The translations under genes were made by a program, and so were the position numbers. Shown piece by piece: positions 45,301 through 52,155 of a DNA stretch of 64,000 bases. Source of the stretch: Anthropogastromicrobium aceti (lineage in GTDB: Bacteria; Bacillota; Clostridia; Lachnospirales; Lachnospiraceae). The first letter of the stretch is position 1. The number at the start of each line of letters is the position of its first letter. The notes under the pieces were generated by a model that saw only the letters and a program-made list of their open reading frames with translations, ran no database searches and was not told the origin of the DNA. Where the stretch lies: NCBI RefSeq assembly GCF_025567095.1, contig NZ_JAOQJH010000001.1; one strand, 5' to 3'.

Positions 45301-48300
45301 TATTTGGAACAATACACTCGTCTCTTAAGGAAGCATAATAGCTTCCATCTGAATGTTTTTTTGTCTGAATTACCCATACAGTTGGCTTTACCTCTGGATC
45401 TGTGTCTGCTGCAATTTCTGCTACACTAGTATACTGCTTCGGATAATAAGTAATCGTATACTCAGCTCCAGATAAGTCAGCTGCCGTAGTTCCATCGCTA
45501 TTGATCTTGTTTATAACAATACCCAACGGGTCATTAAGCGGAGCATCCTTCGTACTCCAAGTCTGTGGAGCATCAAAAGTAGTTCCTGCCGTTACGGTTA
45601 CCGTATAAACATTTGTATCCAGTGCATAACCGGAATTTACAGCATCCGTTTCCTTAATGTAATAGGTTCCCTCTGTCAGCTCAACAGACTGAGAATATCC
45701 ATCCTGATCCAGATACAGGGTCTGTACTTCTGTTGTACAGGAACTGTCACTGTAAATCTTGTAAGTGATATTGGTAAAGTTATAGCAGCTGTTTCCATCC
45801 GTCAGTGCCGGATCCGAGGATGTCTTGTGGATTCTAAGGTATCCCGTCTTTGGAAATACGGGAGTTATAGAGAATGAACCACCTGCCCACTGCGCTCTTA
45901 GCGAACGACAATAGTAGAAGAAGTAGGCTGTGCCATCTGCATCCTTACTTGTACAGATGATCTTTCCACCCGGCTCAAAGGTTGGGCACTGACCACCAAT
46001 CTCATTGTTTGCACACGTACCAAACACCCATCCCAAAGAAGCAGAAACTTCCTCGGTTGTATAATATGTAGTTCCATCAGTTCTTGTATATTGAATATTA
46101 TCAATATCAGAACGGATAATACCCGGTGCGATTTCCGACTTACCGCCAACCGTGTTAAACCAGCCGGAAACATCTGCACTGTCATAATCCCGTGTAACAG
46201 AATTAAAATGAACCAGGAATGCCTGCGTTGAAGCATATCCTGCCTCCGTAATATTATTCAATGCATTCGGACCAAACATGGAAGCAATTTCACCTCGTGT
46301 CGTATAGATTCCTGGCTTCTCCTCCACGCTAGCGATATATCCACTTGTAATGGTATAGTAATCACCTACTTTAATACCATCAGTAGAATAATTCACATAA
46401 CAATGGTTCATAGAATCCGCAGTATGCGTAAATGTACGTCCCTGCTTATACGTTCCGTTAACATAATCCTGCGCAGTCTTAAGTGCTAACCCTCCAACTG
46501 CGTTATATGCCACCTTAAATTTCTCAGGTGTGTTGGAAATCATATATTTTTCATCCGTATCATAACAATACTGATAAGATGCATTCGGCATGTACCAGCG
46601 AATCGTAAGATTAGAATCCTTATACGATGCCGGAATCTTTACAATCATGTTTGTAAGATCAACCGTACACTCATCCGTAATTGCATGCTCGCTGTCGATA
46701 CTCATAAAATCGACATAAATATCCAGCCCGCTTACTGCCTGTGCATCCTCCGCGAAACCAATGCGCGCAGTAATATACTCGTCATCAATCTCTGTTTTCA
46801 TTAGTTTCTCACTAATCCATACAAGATCATCACGGCTGCCCTGATAGTTGTAGAAAGAAATCTGATGTTTAATGATTGGGCCATTGTAGTCAATCTTCTC
46901 TTCCTTCACATAATCGGTCGGGAATACCAGCTTCTCATCCGCTACTGCCCCGTTTAATGTATAATAACCGGAAAACTTCGCAGCTGCCTCTGACGTGGAG
47001 TCTGCCACTACGTTAAAGTCAACCGTCGAACCATAGTTGGAAGATGTAATTCTTGCACCATTCTCATCGGCTGCGCCTATGATATAAGCACTCTCGATAT
47101 TTCCTGGTACAAAGAAACGTACATCCATTCCCTTGTTTCCGGCTGCGCCGACAACCGCGATGCCTGCCTCTACAGCTGCATCAATTATTGACGTTAATGC
47201 TGCATTCTCGGCTGTTCCTACTGCTGACATGGACAGGTTGATTACGGAAACCTTCTTGTCTATCGCATACTGGATTGCTGCATATACGGCAGACACATCT
47301 CCCGTTCCATCAGCACCTAATGCCTTGATGGAAAGAATGGATACATCCGGATTCTGCTCTGCAATCAGCTGTGCCATTTTCGTACCGTGTCCGTTTTCAT
47401 CTGCTGTGTTGTCACCGATCATGGAAACAGACTCCGTGACATTTGCCACGCCATTCACACCTGTATCAATAACGGCAACTGCACCTGCAGCCTTTACCGG
47501 ATTTCCGGCAACTGCTTCATGCAGTTCAGCAATTGGGTTTTCGTTGGCAGCCATAGGAGCTGCTGCATTCGCACTGTTATCTCCGTCTGCTACGGAAATG
47601 ACGGTATCAACATCAACAAATTCTGACTTTCCGTAGTAGTATGCATATGCATACTTTGCCTGACTCTCAGTTTCATACTGCATCAGGTAAACGCCTGCAT
47701 AACTTGAAAGAACATGCTCTGGATCAATGATCACGGCTGGGTCTGCGGCTATCAAAAGTCTCTTACTGGAAAAATCAATTGCTGCAAGAGCTTCCTCAGT
47801 AAATCCGGCAGACGGATCTAATGCTGCAAACGGATCAGCTTTCTCAACCTCGGTGCTGCCCTCAGTTTCGATTTCACTTGTAGACTCAGCCTCGGACTCA
47901 GCCATGGTCTCAACTTCTGTTTCGATCTGGGCAGTCTCTGCTGTTTCCTCGTCATCCGGTCCACGTGTTTCATTTGCAGATGTTTCTTCTGCACCCTCTC
48001 CAGAGGTCTGGACTTCTTCTGTACAAACTTCTTCTGTCGTTTCAGGCACCGGCTGCATTTCTGATGCTGACGTCTGTGCTTCACTAGCTGTCGTCTCTGA
48101 TATGGTCTGTTCCTGCGTCTTGCTTACTGCCGTCTCTGATACGGTCTGCACCTGTGTCTCTGCAGTTGTTTCCTCAAGCGTGCTTTCGACTGCCGCGGAC
48201 GATGTCTCAAGCTCTGATGCCATGGTGTTTACTGGTGTCAGCGTTGTCGATACGCTCATAAGTACTGCCATCAGTGTAGAAGTCAATCTCTTTCCTTTTT

Positions 48301-48316
48301 TATTTTTTAAATTCAT
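39362..48316 (-). CDS. Giant multidomain surface protein: subtilase-like, thioester-like, SpaA and VaFE repeats
   Basis: 2984 residues from the ATG at 48316, which has AAGAAAGG 7 bases upstream and gives a normal signal peptide (MNLKNKKGKRLTSTLMAVL). An in-frame ATG at 48418 also has a good site and would add 34 residues. Order: signal; Glu/Thr-rich linker; S8 subtilase-like domain (about 270-450; AVIDTGV, NGHGTKMAQL, GAAGNKG, but no normal GTSMAxP); probable thioester domain (about 600-710; Cys in NHCYVNY, Gln in ASTQAF); four SpaA-like domains (about 820-1365) with the Lys (RIHKTS, VINKIN, ELSKKA, SFVKKN) and Glu (YIKETD, TVEETK, AVREKA, TITELK) of isopeptide bonds; 13 VaFE repeats; PPVVTGDDS, a membrane helix and RRKRKQA. 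Probably a wall-anchored adhesin fibre, the substrate of the adjacent sortase. Confidence 0.92.
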   Translation of the reverse strand: MNLKNKKGKRLTSTLMAVLMSVSTTLTPVNTMASELETSSAAVESTLEETTAETQVQTVSETAVSKTQEQTISETTASEAQTSASEMQPVPETTEEVCTEEVQTSGEGAEETSANETRGPDDEETAETAQIETEVETMAESEAESTSEIETEGSTEVEKADPFAALDPSAGFTEEALAAIDFSSKRLLIAADPAVIIDPEHVLSSYAGVYLMQYETESQAKYAYAYYYGKSEFVDVDTVISVADGDNSANAAAPMAANENPIAELHEAVAGNPVKAAGAVAVIDTGVNGVANVTESVSMIGDNTADENGHGTKMAQLIAEQNPDVSILSIKALGADGTGDVSAVYAAIQYAIDKKVSVINLSMSAVGTAENAALTSIIDAAVEAGIAVVGAAGNKGMDVRFFVPGNIESAYIIGAADENGARITSSNYGSTVDFNVVADSTSEAAAKFSGYYTLNGAVADEKLVFPTDYVKEEKIDYNGPIIKHQISFYNYQGSRDDLVWISEKLMKTEIDDEYITARIGFAEDAQAVSGLDIYVDFMSIDSEHAITDECTVDLTNMIVKIPASYKDSNLTIRWYMPNASYQYCYDTDEKYMISNTPEKFKVAYNAVGGLALKTAQDYVNGTYKQGRTFTHTADSMNHCYVNYSTDGIKVGDYYTITSGYIASVEEKPGIYTTRGEIASMFGPNALNNITEAGYASTQAFLVHFNSVTRDYDSADVSGWFNTVGGKSEIAPGIIRSDIDNIQYTRTDGTTYYTTEEVSASLGWVFGTCANNEIGGQCPTFEPGGKIICTSKDADGTAYFFYYCRSLRAQWAGGSFSITPVFPKTGYLRIHKTSSDPALTDGNSCYNFTNITYKIYSDSSCTTEVQTLYLDQDGYSQSVELTEGTYYIKETDAVNSGYALDTNVYTVTVTAGTTFDAPQTWSTKDAPLNDPLGIVINKINSDGTTAADLSGAEYTITYYPKQYTSVAEIAADTDPEVKPTVWVIQTKKHSDGSYYASLRDECIVPNSNSAGAVFGKNHTGTYVIPLGTITVEETKAPEGFTKDGAIVSSAKTGATISGTNNVYLFQFVDENSAVYLKSGNALSTSLDDETAVTLTYAELQINGSPKMEKHDFELSKKATMGGTSFEGISFEIYCLDDSVAIGNDTYTKGQTITTVTSDEEGNIDVGMQFPVGHYAVREKAANNYYTMTTDQIHYFDVVEYQGEAFIQYESDTNAVTFMDRVVRGDLSFVKKNSDTDEALAYIPFRITNNTTGETHYILTDANGNFTSATGKTTNTNANDVVLSQYGDKDVIPQSVVDSLAKDAGLWFGIGSEGTMTAANDSYSSFVYGTYTITELKTEATRSMKMYTSTFTIDTDGKVLDLGTVNNVPMRIKTTLVDVNGEHFTEATSTVTLTDHVAYKNLDTDKTYTLTGTLYVKDGDALTEMMTETVDFQPTETSGTQDVTFTFDASELVGKSVVAFEELSVNGEFCAEHKDKDDENQTVTFPGIQTTARDNVTEDHVSNATDSITIVDTVAYTGLKKGDTYTVTGILMDADTGETALDDDGNTITASKEFTAPSTEGNIDIAFTFAGVLLAGKTLVAFEDISYEGRRYAVHADINDKGQTVYIPKIRTKALDANTGLNQVKADSNVTVVDTVTYTHLLPGKTYVMKGVLMTSAGNALMVNGKTITASTEFVPTTPGGTVDVTFNFDASEIGGRKLVVYEYLELDGSTVASHTDISDTDQTIYVPKLRTTIFDSENGSHNSAADEDITLIDTVRYNGVEIGRRYTVVGILVDKETGNALLDDAGNKITASNEFVAEKTNGTIDVTFKFSGKCLAGKTTVAFEDMYSEGKKVAVHADLRDEGQTEYFPSVHTTATSNDTEDHVVGANEKVTITDQVVLKALKLGTEYTLSGTFMNAKTKKPIMVNGNTITARRTFTADAHEMTIPLTYTLNASELAGTTTVVFENLYSDGALLATHADLEDDEQTVYIPEIHTTAKDQTTKINHTEANKTANIVDTVSYTNLLPGREYTVSGTLMDKETGKAVLADGKEITASTTFTPEKSEGSVDVIFTFDASVVAPKTVVAFETLTYKKIQIAVHADITDKDQTVYIPKVYTTAIADDTKDHVTEAKKDVTIVDTVSYEGLEVGREYTVKGVLMNKATGKAITVNGKEVTAESTFTAKAQKGTVDVTFTFDGSALEDTLIVVLETLYTEGKKVGVHADIEDDAQTVYLPKIRTNAKDAVTEIDHTETLPKAKIIDTVSYSSLLPGKEYTVTGILMNKKTGEPVLIDGKKVTAGTTFVAEKAEGSVEVVFEFDASAIAGTTVVAFESMEYKGIEVAVHADIEDENQTVYIPDVHTTATATDTEDHVTGANKEVTITDEVALTGLKVGNEYTVKGVLMDKTTGKELLVDEEQIVSEETFVADKADMTITLTYTLDAYKLAGKTTVVFETLYTAVTEEMGVEVGRHHEIDDEGQTVYIPEIHTTAADQKTGINHIKSEEQATIVDTVLYSHLLPGKEYTVKGTLMNKKTGEAILINGEEVTVETTFTAEKSEGSVDVIFTFDASAIAPTTVVAFEHLEYKGIEIAVHEDIEDEDQTVYIPEIGTTALGQDTEDHIEKAKEDAVIVDTVEYKGLEVGREYVMTGKLVDKVTGEVITDAEGNEITASETFIAEEKDGSIDITFKFDTSALAGKSLVAFESLTAEGKEVAVHADLTDEGQTVRIPEIHTTATDKVTGDHDGVVAKETTVLDEVFYTNLIPGKEYTVSGKLMVKETGEPLTVDGKEVTTEKTFVAEEADGSIILEFTFDSSALAGKKIVAFEDITYEGISIGSHEDLTDDDQTISYPEIHTTAVNGTDGSKTMVLGTNVTLVDTVTYKGLTEGKTYVLKGTIMDKASGQPIGVTAETTFTAEASDGSAEVTFTFDTTKLQGKTLVVFETMYDTQGNPIVDHSDLNDEDQTVSVSVQPVIPPVVTGDDSSPMPYVLSLLAALAAAVAVVAVQVRRKRKQA
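39495..44210 (-). repeat. 13 tandem VaFE (T-Q ester bond type) repeats within the giant gene
   Basis: Each unit is about 110-125 residues (about 330-375 bases) running from a Thr-Thr-Ala start through IVDTVxYxxLxxGxEYT, a VVAFExL segment and ending DxxQTVYIPEI. Repeats 5-8 and 9-12 look like a duplicated block of four: units 5 and 9 share TITDxV and LTYTL, units 6 and 10 share INH and SVDVIFTFDAS, units 7 and 11 share GLEVGREY. Confidence 0.9.
44225..45850 (-). repeat. Four SpaA-like (prealbumin-type) domains within the giant gene
   Basis: Four diverged beta-sandwich units, each with a Lys near the start and a Glu in the (Y/T)xxxE(T/K) strand near the end, as needed for an intramolecular Lys-Asn isopeptide bond. 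Confidence 0.75.
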
Positions 48317-48418
48317 CGTCATGCCTTTCTTATTGGAAATCCCGTCAGAAAATCTGACAGGATCTGTTTGTTGCTTATTGCCTGCCTTTAAAACAGGCGG
48401 TCCTCTTAGACGATCCAT
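48317..48418 (-). promoter_or_regulatory. Structured in-frame leader of the giant gene
   Basis: Between the two candidate starts the minus-strand RNA can fold: GGATC pairs with GATCC about 50 bases on, enclosing GCCTG/CAGGC, followed by TGTCAGA/TCTGAC just before the second ribosome site. The stretch is also an open frame (34 residues, opening MDRLRGPPVLKAG) with its own AGAAAGG site. It could be a longer N-terminus or a control region. Confidence 0.4.
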
Positions 48419-48446
48419 AACTGTTTTCCTTTCTGTTTCTTCCACG

Positions 48447-48479
48447 AAAAAAGGTCATGGCATCTCTGCCACAACCTTT
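48447..48479 (-). terminator. Intrinsic terminator or attenuator upstream of the giant gene
   Basis: Minus strand 13-pair stem AAAGGTTGTGGCA / TGCCATGACCTTT with a GAGA loop, followed by TTTTTT. It lies only about 30 bases before the first candidate start. A weak promoter match (TTGGAC-N16-AATACT, 48484-48511) would start transcription at the base of the stem. Confidence 0.75.
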
Positions 48480-48536
48480 CCACAGTATTCTGTGTTTTCT
48501 CGCATGTCCAAACTGAACACAATGTAAAAAGAGCAT

Positions 48537-48593
48537 GAAAAAAGCACCAACAATAAATCCTGTTATTTTCAGAAGTTATGCAGATGCTTTTTC
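48537..48593 (-). terminator. Probable terminator after the His-repeat protein gene
   Basis: AAAAAGCAxC pairs with GxTGCTTTTTT across a 33-base loop on the minus strand. The 48480-48693 interval holds only this and the second hairpin. Confidence 0.45.
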
Positions 48594-48693
48594 TTATGTA
48601 TTATTACTTATTTATTGATATCAAAAATCTTCTTGTAAGCGAGCTTACATCGAATTTCTGACTTTTTGACTCTGGTATCTTGATATATTACTT

Positions 48694-50049
48694 TCATTTT
48701 GCTGCTCCGCAGCCAGAGCAGGTATAACCAGTAATTACTGTCTCATCCCATGCTGCCTGATCCACTACCCATGCTGCCTGATCCACTACCTGTTCGTTGT
48801 GACCTGTTGCATCATGATGGACGATTGTCGTCTCTGCCTCGTGATGAACTGTTTGATATGTTGCCTCGTGATGAACTGTTTGGTAAACAGCATCATGGTG
48901 CGTTGTTCCAACCTGCATCCATTCATCATGCCAGCTTGACCAACAGCCAGCACCCATATGAACATCAATATCTTCATTTGGATCTAAAAACTTATGACCA
49001 CACTCATTGCAAATTCCAACCCATGCATAAACCGGTTCATCATACGCATCTGAAATCATCACATTTTCATCATACGCATCCTGAACCAGTACCTGCTCAT
49101 CCCATGCCGCTTTTGTGATCACTGTCTCGTCCCATGCTGCAAAGTCCTGCACCCACACAGTCTTATACGTTGCATCATGATGGACAACAGATGTCACTGG
49201 AACCCATGCATGTGTATGTGCTGTTGTCTGCGGCTGTGTTTCAGGTACTTTGGTTGGCGCTGTCGTACTCGGGCTTGTCGTTGGTGTGCTTGTTGTCGGA
49301 GCAACCGTAGTCGGTATAGCCGGCTTAGTCTCCGGTGCTTTTGTATTTTCTTTTTCTTCAGAATCTGGCTTACTCTTTCCTTCGAGTGATTCTGCGGCAC
49401 TTTCTGTTTCTCTGACTGCATCCTCTGTGTCCGAATCGGACACGGCTTCGTTAGTCTGTTTTGCTCCCAGATAAAATACCAACCAGTGATTTGTCTCGGA
49501 CTGGTAACTGACTAACGGCAGACGATTATACTCATCCTCTGTACACATTACATCCAGAGTACTTTCCTGAAGCTGCCCATCCACTGTCTGATACAGTGTA
49601 ATATCCGCATCCTCTGGAATCTGGAGATTAAAGTCATATGACTCATCAGTTGTCTGCTGATAAGAAGTAATATCATACAAGGCAATAGTATCATAGTTCT
49701 GATAGTCCGCTGTTTGTTCCAGAAGCTGGGCAATGATTGGTTCATCTACGCTGATCCCGGTTACAATGTACTCTTCTGAATCCAGGCTATCCTGAAGTGA
49801 AAACAGCACAACTTCAGGCTCAGACTCTACTTCAACTGTTTCTTCTGTTGACTGCTCTGATTCTGATGATAATTCCATCTCTTCTGCATCAACGTTTGGC
49901 GCAGTAAGAGTCTCTAGTTCAACTATAATATATCGATCTATAGCTTCGCTTTTTTCTTCTGCCGTAATCGTCCATGAAGCAGATGCCGTTAGTGATACAG
50001 CTAACATTACTAACAGCCATTCTGCTTTTTTATTGCTCCATTTCTTCAT
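48694..50049 (-). CDS. Secreted protein with His/Trp-rich short repeats and CxxC pairs
   Basis: 451 residues, no catalytic family recognised. A signal peptide (LLVMLAVSLTASASW) is followed by an acidic N-terminal domain (about 35-220), a Glu/Ser/Lys and Thr/Pro linker (about 220-290), and a C-terminal third made of short repeats: HHDATYKTVW, AAWDETVI, DAYDENVM, HHEATYQTVHHEATYQTV. Two CxxC pairs (GICNECGHKF, CSGCGAA) bracket this part and probably bind zinc. No wall-anchor signal is seen. The start lies inside the end of the Fic gene (20-base overlap, GAGGGAACAGG site), so the two are translationally coupled. Confidence 0.85.
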   Translation of the reverse strand: MKKWSNKKAEWLLVMLAVSLTASASWTITAEEKSEAIDRYIIVELETLTAPNVDAEEMELSSESEQSTEETVEVESEPEVVLFSLQDSLDSEEYIVTGISVDEPIIAQLLEQTADYQNYDTIALYDITSYQQTTDESYDFNLQIPEDADITLYQTVDGQLQESTLDVMCTEDEYNRLPLVSYQSETNHWLVFYLGAKQTNEAVSDSDTEDAVRETESAAESLEGKSKPDSEEKENTKAPETKPAIPTTVAPTTSTPTTSPSTTAPTKVPETQPQTTAHTHAWVPVTSVVHHDATYKTVWVQDFAAWDETVITKAAWDEQVLVQDAYDENVMISDAYDEPVYAWVGICNECGHKFLDPNEDIDVHMGAGCWSSWHDEWMQVGTTHHDAVYQTVHHEATYQTVHHEAETTIVHHDATGHNEQVVDQAAWVVDQAAWDETVITGYTCSGCGAAK

Positions 50050-51007
50050 CCTGTTCCCTCACTTCCTGTATTTTTGTTTTTGCTTTTGTACAGGTTTTAG
50101 GGGCAAACTCCTTTGTTTTATAGCTGCTGTAGCCATCATAGCTATAGCTTTGGTCAACACCTTTCATAAATATTTTTTTGTTATTAATCTTATCTGTCAA
50201 TGCAGCTTTTAGGAGCATTTTGATTTCCACATCTTTAATTGGACTTACCTTCATCGCTGTCAAATACTCTTCTTTATCAACTAAACTCCAGTCAATAACC
50301 TTTCCAAGCTCTTTTTTTAATATTTGATCCAGCCAGATACGAATGCTTCGTCCATTTCCTTTCTGAAAAGGATGTGCAATATTCATCTCCACATATTTTT
50401 CTACAATCTCATCAAATGTGGACTGTGGCATCTTCTCGATGCTTTCAAGTGCCGCATCCAAATACATAGCAGGTACAAATCGTAAATTCCCTTTTGCAAA
50501 ATTCACTGTTCGTGTCTGACCGGCAAACTCATAAATATCACTAAAAAGATGTTTATGAATGGTCTGCAGTGCACCGTAGCTGCCAGGCTCTAGTGTATCC
50601 AATAGTTTGTTTTTGAACAGCTCTGCCGCCTTTTTCTTACTGAACCTCTCTTCCTCTTTTGCCAGCTCAGTGAAATACGTGATTTCCAACTCGTTTTTCT
50701 CGTTCTGCCGTTCATTTATTTCTTCATTATAATCCCCACTGTCTGGTTCATCAAGCGACACAATGCCAAGTTGATATCCAAGTGGTGCCAATAATTTATT
50801 CATGGAGCGAATCGTCGGCATCAATTTTCCATTTTCACAGCGATTAATTGCGATTCTTGACAATCCAGTAATGCGCTCTAATTCTGATTGAGTCATTTTT
50901 TGACTTTTTCTCAAGTAGCTGTAATATGCCAGTAATCGCTTTGCCTGTGCTTCTGACTGCTGCTCTATTCCTGACTGCTGTTCTATTTGAATATTGTTCT
51001 CATTCAT
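50030..51007 (-). CDS. HTH-Fic fusion protein (class III Fic-like)
   Basis: 325 residues. An XRE-type helix-turn-helix lies at about 40-85 (MTQSELERITGLSRIAINRCENGKL), followed by a Fic domain. The Fic motif reads HPFQKGNGRSIRIW: Lys stands where AMPylating Fic proteins have Asp or Glu. The C-terminal region PIKDVEIKMLLKAALTDKI and then GVDQSYSYDGY matches NmFic-type class III proteins, whose inhibitory helix has SxxxEG; here it is SYSYDG. Fic enzymes transfer AMP or related groups to protein targets. AGGAGG precedes the ATG, behind a promoter with a palindrome. Confidence 0.92.
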   Translation of the reverse strand: MNENNIQIEQQSGIEQQSEAQAKRLLAYYSYLRKSQKMTQSELERITGLSRIAINRCENGKLMPTIRSMNKLLAPLGYQLGIVSLDEPDSGDYNEEINERQNEKNELEITYFTELAKEEERFSKKKAAELFKNKLLDTLEPGSYGALQTIHKHLFSDIYEFAGQTRTVNFAKGNLRFVPAMYLDAALESIEKMPQSTFDEIVEKYVEMNIAHPFQKGNGRSIRIWLDQILKKELGKVIDWSLVDKEEYLTAMKVSPIKDVEIKMLLKAALTDKINNKKIFMKGVDQSYSYDGYSSYKTKEFAPKTCTKAKTKIQEVREQDEEMEQ

Positions 51008-51027
51008 CGTTAATTCCTCCTAGTTTT

Positions 51028-51056
51028 ATTGTATATTATAATATACATCATGTCAA
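51028..51056 (-). promoter_or_regulatory. Promoter of the HTH-Fic operon with 16-base palindrome
   Basis: Minus strand -35 TTGACA (51051-51056), 17-base spacer, -10 TACAAT (51028-51033). A perfect palindrome GTATATTATAATATAC (51031-51046) fills the spacer and overlaps the -10, an ideal repressor position. Confidence 0.8.
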
Positions 51057-51064
51057 GGCATTTT

Positions 51065-51943
51065 TTAAATTCTTACACATTTTTTTCTATAGCTCATAGG
51101 CGAAAGCTTCATCTGTTTTTTAAAAACATTACTAAAATAAAATACTTCATCGAAGCCTAGTCTTTCGCTAATCTGCGTGACAGTTAAGTCTGTCTGCTGC
51201 AGCAGTCTCGCTGCTCGTTCCATGCGCATTTGACAATGATATTTCTGAAGTGTCATTCCTGTTTCTTTCTTAAATACATCATTCAAATGCTTATATGACA
51301 ATCCCATATATGTCTCAATGTCAACTGAAGAAAATTTCTCTTCACAATGTTTTTGCAGATACGCAATCATCTGATCTGTTCTTTGTCTGCTTAGTGCTAC
51401 TTTTCTGTCTGATTCACTATCATGGTACAGATTCAATAAAAGGCTACAAAGCATTGTGTTTTGCAATAGTCTTTCCAGTGGATTTCGCTTTTCAAATAAA
51501 TCACAAATTTCCTGCATCTGAGCTATATTTGAATAAGATTCCAGTTTCATCTTCTTTGGCAATTGATAAAAAAAGCTATGATTTTCCTTGTTTAAACTGC
51601 GGGCATATGTAAAACTTTCAAAAGGATCAAATCTTGTCTGTGCCGTAATTTTCGGAAGATAAAAGTGAAAATAATACCAGCTTGTCATAGGTGGATTTCT
51701 CTTCGTTCCATAATGATGACAACCATGTTTAAGAAATAATAATTCTCCTGGCAAAATACAATATTCCTGATCATCCTCAACAACCTGCACTGATCCACTC
51801 ACAACGTAAATAAGCACATCAAAATCTAATACACGATTAGGATGCATAAAACCATCTTCACTTTTAAAAAAAGCACATTCCCTAAGCAATGGCATTTCAT
51901 CTGCTGCCAAAAGCAGCTGTTTTTTTTGTAACTCGCTTTCCAT
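51065..51943 (-). CDS. AraC family transcriptional regulator
   Basis: 292 residues. The N-terminal cupin sensor (VLIYVVSGSVQVVEDDQEYCILPGELLFLKHG) is followed by the C-terminal double helix-turn-helix: SSVDIETYMGLSYKHLNDVFKKETGMTLQKY and TDLTVTQISERLGFDEVFYFSNVFKKQMKLSPMSYRK. AAAGGA precedes the start. It is divergent from the GH127 gene and probably controls it in response to an arabinose-type sugar, which is inference from context. Confidence 0.93.
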   Translation of the reverse strand: MESELQKKQLLLAADEMPLLRECAFFKSEDGFMHPNRVLDFDVLIYVVSGSVQVVEDDQEYCILPGELLFLKHGCHHYGTKRNPPMTSWYYFHFYLPKITAQTRFDPFESFTYARSLNKENHSFFYQLPKKMKLESYSNIAQMQEICDLFEKRNPLERLLQNTMLCSLLLNLYHDSESDRKVALSRQRTDQMIAYLQKHCEEKFSSVDIETYMGLSYKHLNDVFKKETGMTLQKYHCQMRMERAARLLQQTDLTVTQISERLGFDEVFYFSNVFKKQMKLSPMSYRKKCVRI

Positions 51944-52097
51944 ATATTATTCCTTTCATACTATGATGTTTGATACCGGATTGCTACGTGCTTTGCACTC
52001 CCGCAATCTTCAAATATATTCGCGAAACACAATTTTATATGCGATTATTTTATAAAAAATACCGAATAAATTTCATTTTATTTATTTCATTTCCGAT

Positions 52098-52103
52098 TAT
52101 ACT
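52098..52103 (+). promoter_or_regulatory. Possible -10 of the GH127 promoter
   Basis: TATACT lies 55 bases before the GH127 start with no matching -35, as often seen in promoters activated by AraC-type regulators. The 51944-52155 interval holds the divergent regulatory region; no other site is clear. Confidence 0.35.
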
Positions 52104-52155
52104 ATAAGTAAATAAAAACGTAAAGGCATTTGCCAGAAAGGATATTATAATTATA

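Noticed and set aside
47727..48527. 266-codon plus-strand open frame opposite the giant gene
   Set aside because: Ser/Val-rich shadow of the Glu/Thr-rich linker codons on the other strand; no ribosome site of its own.
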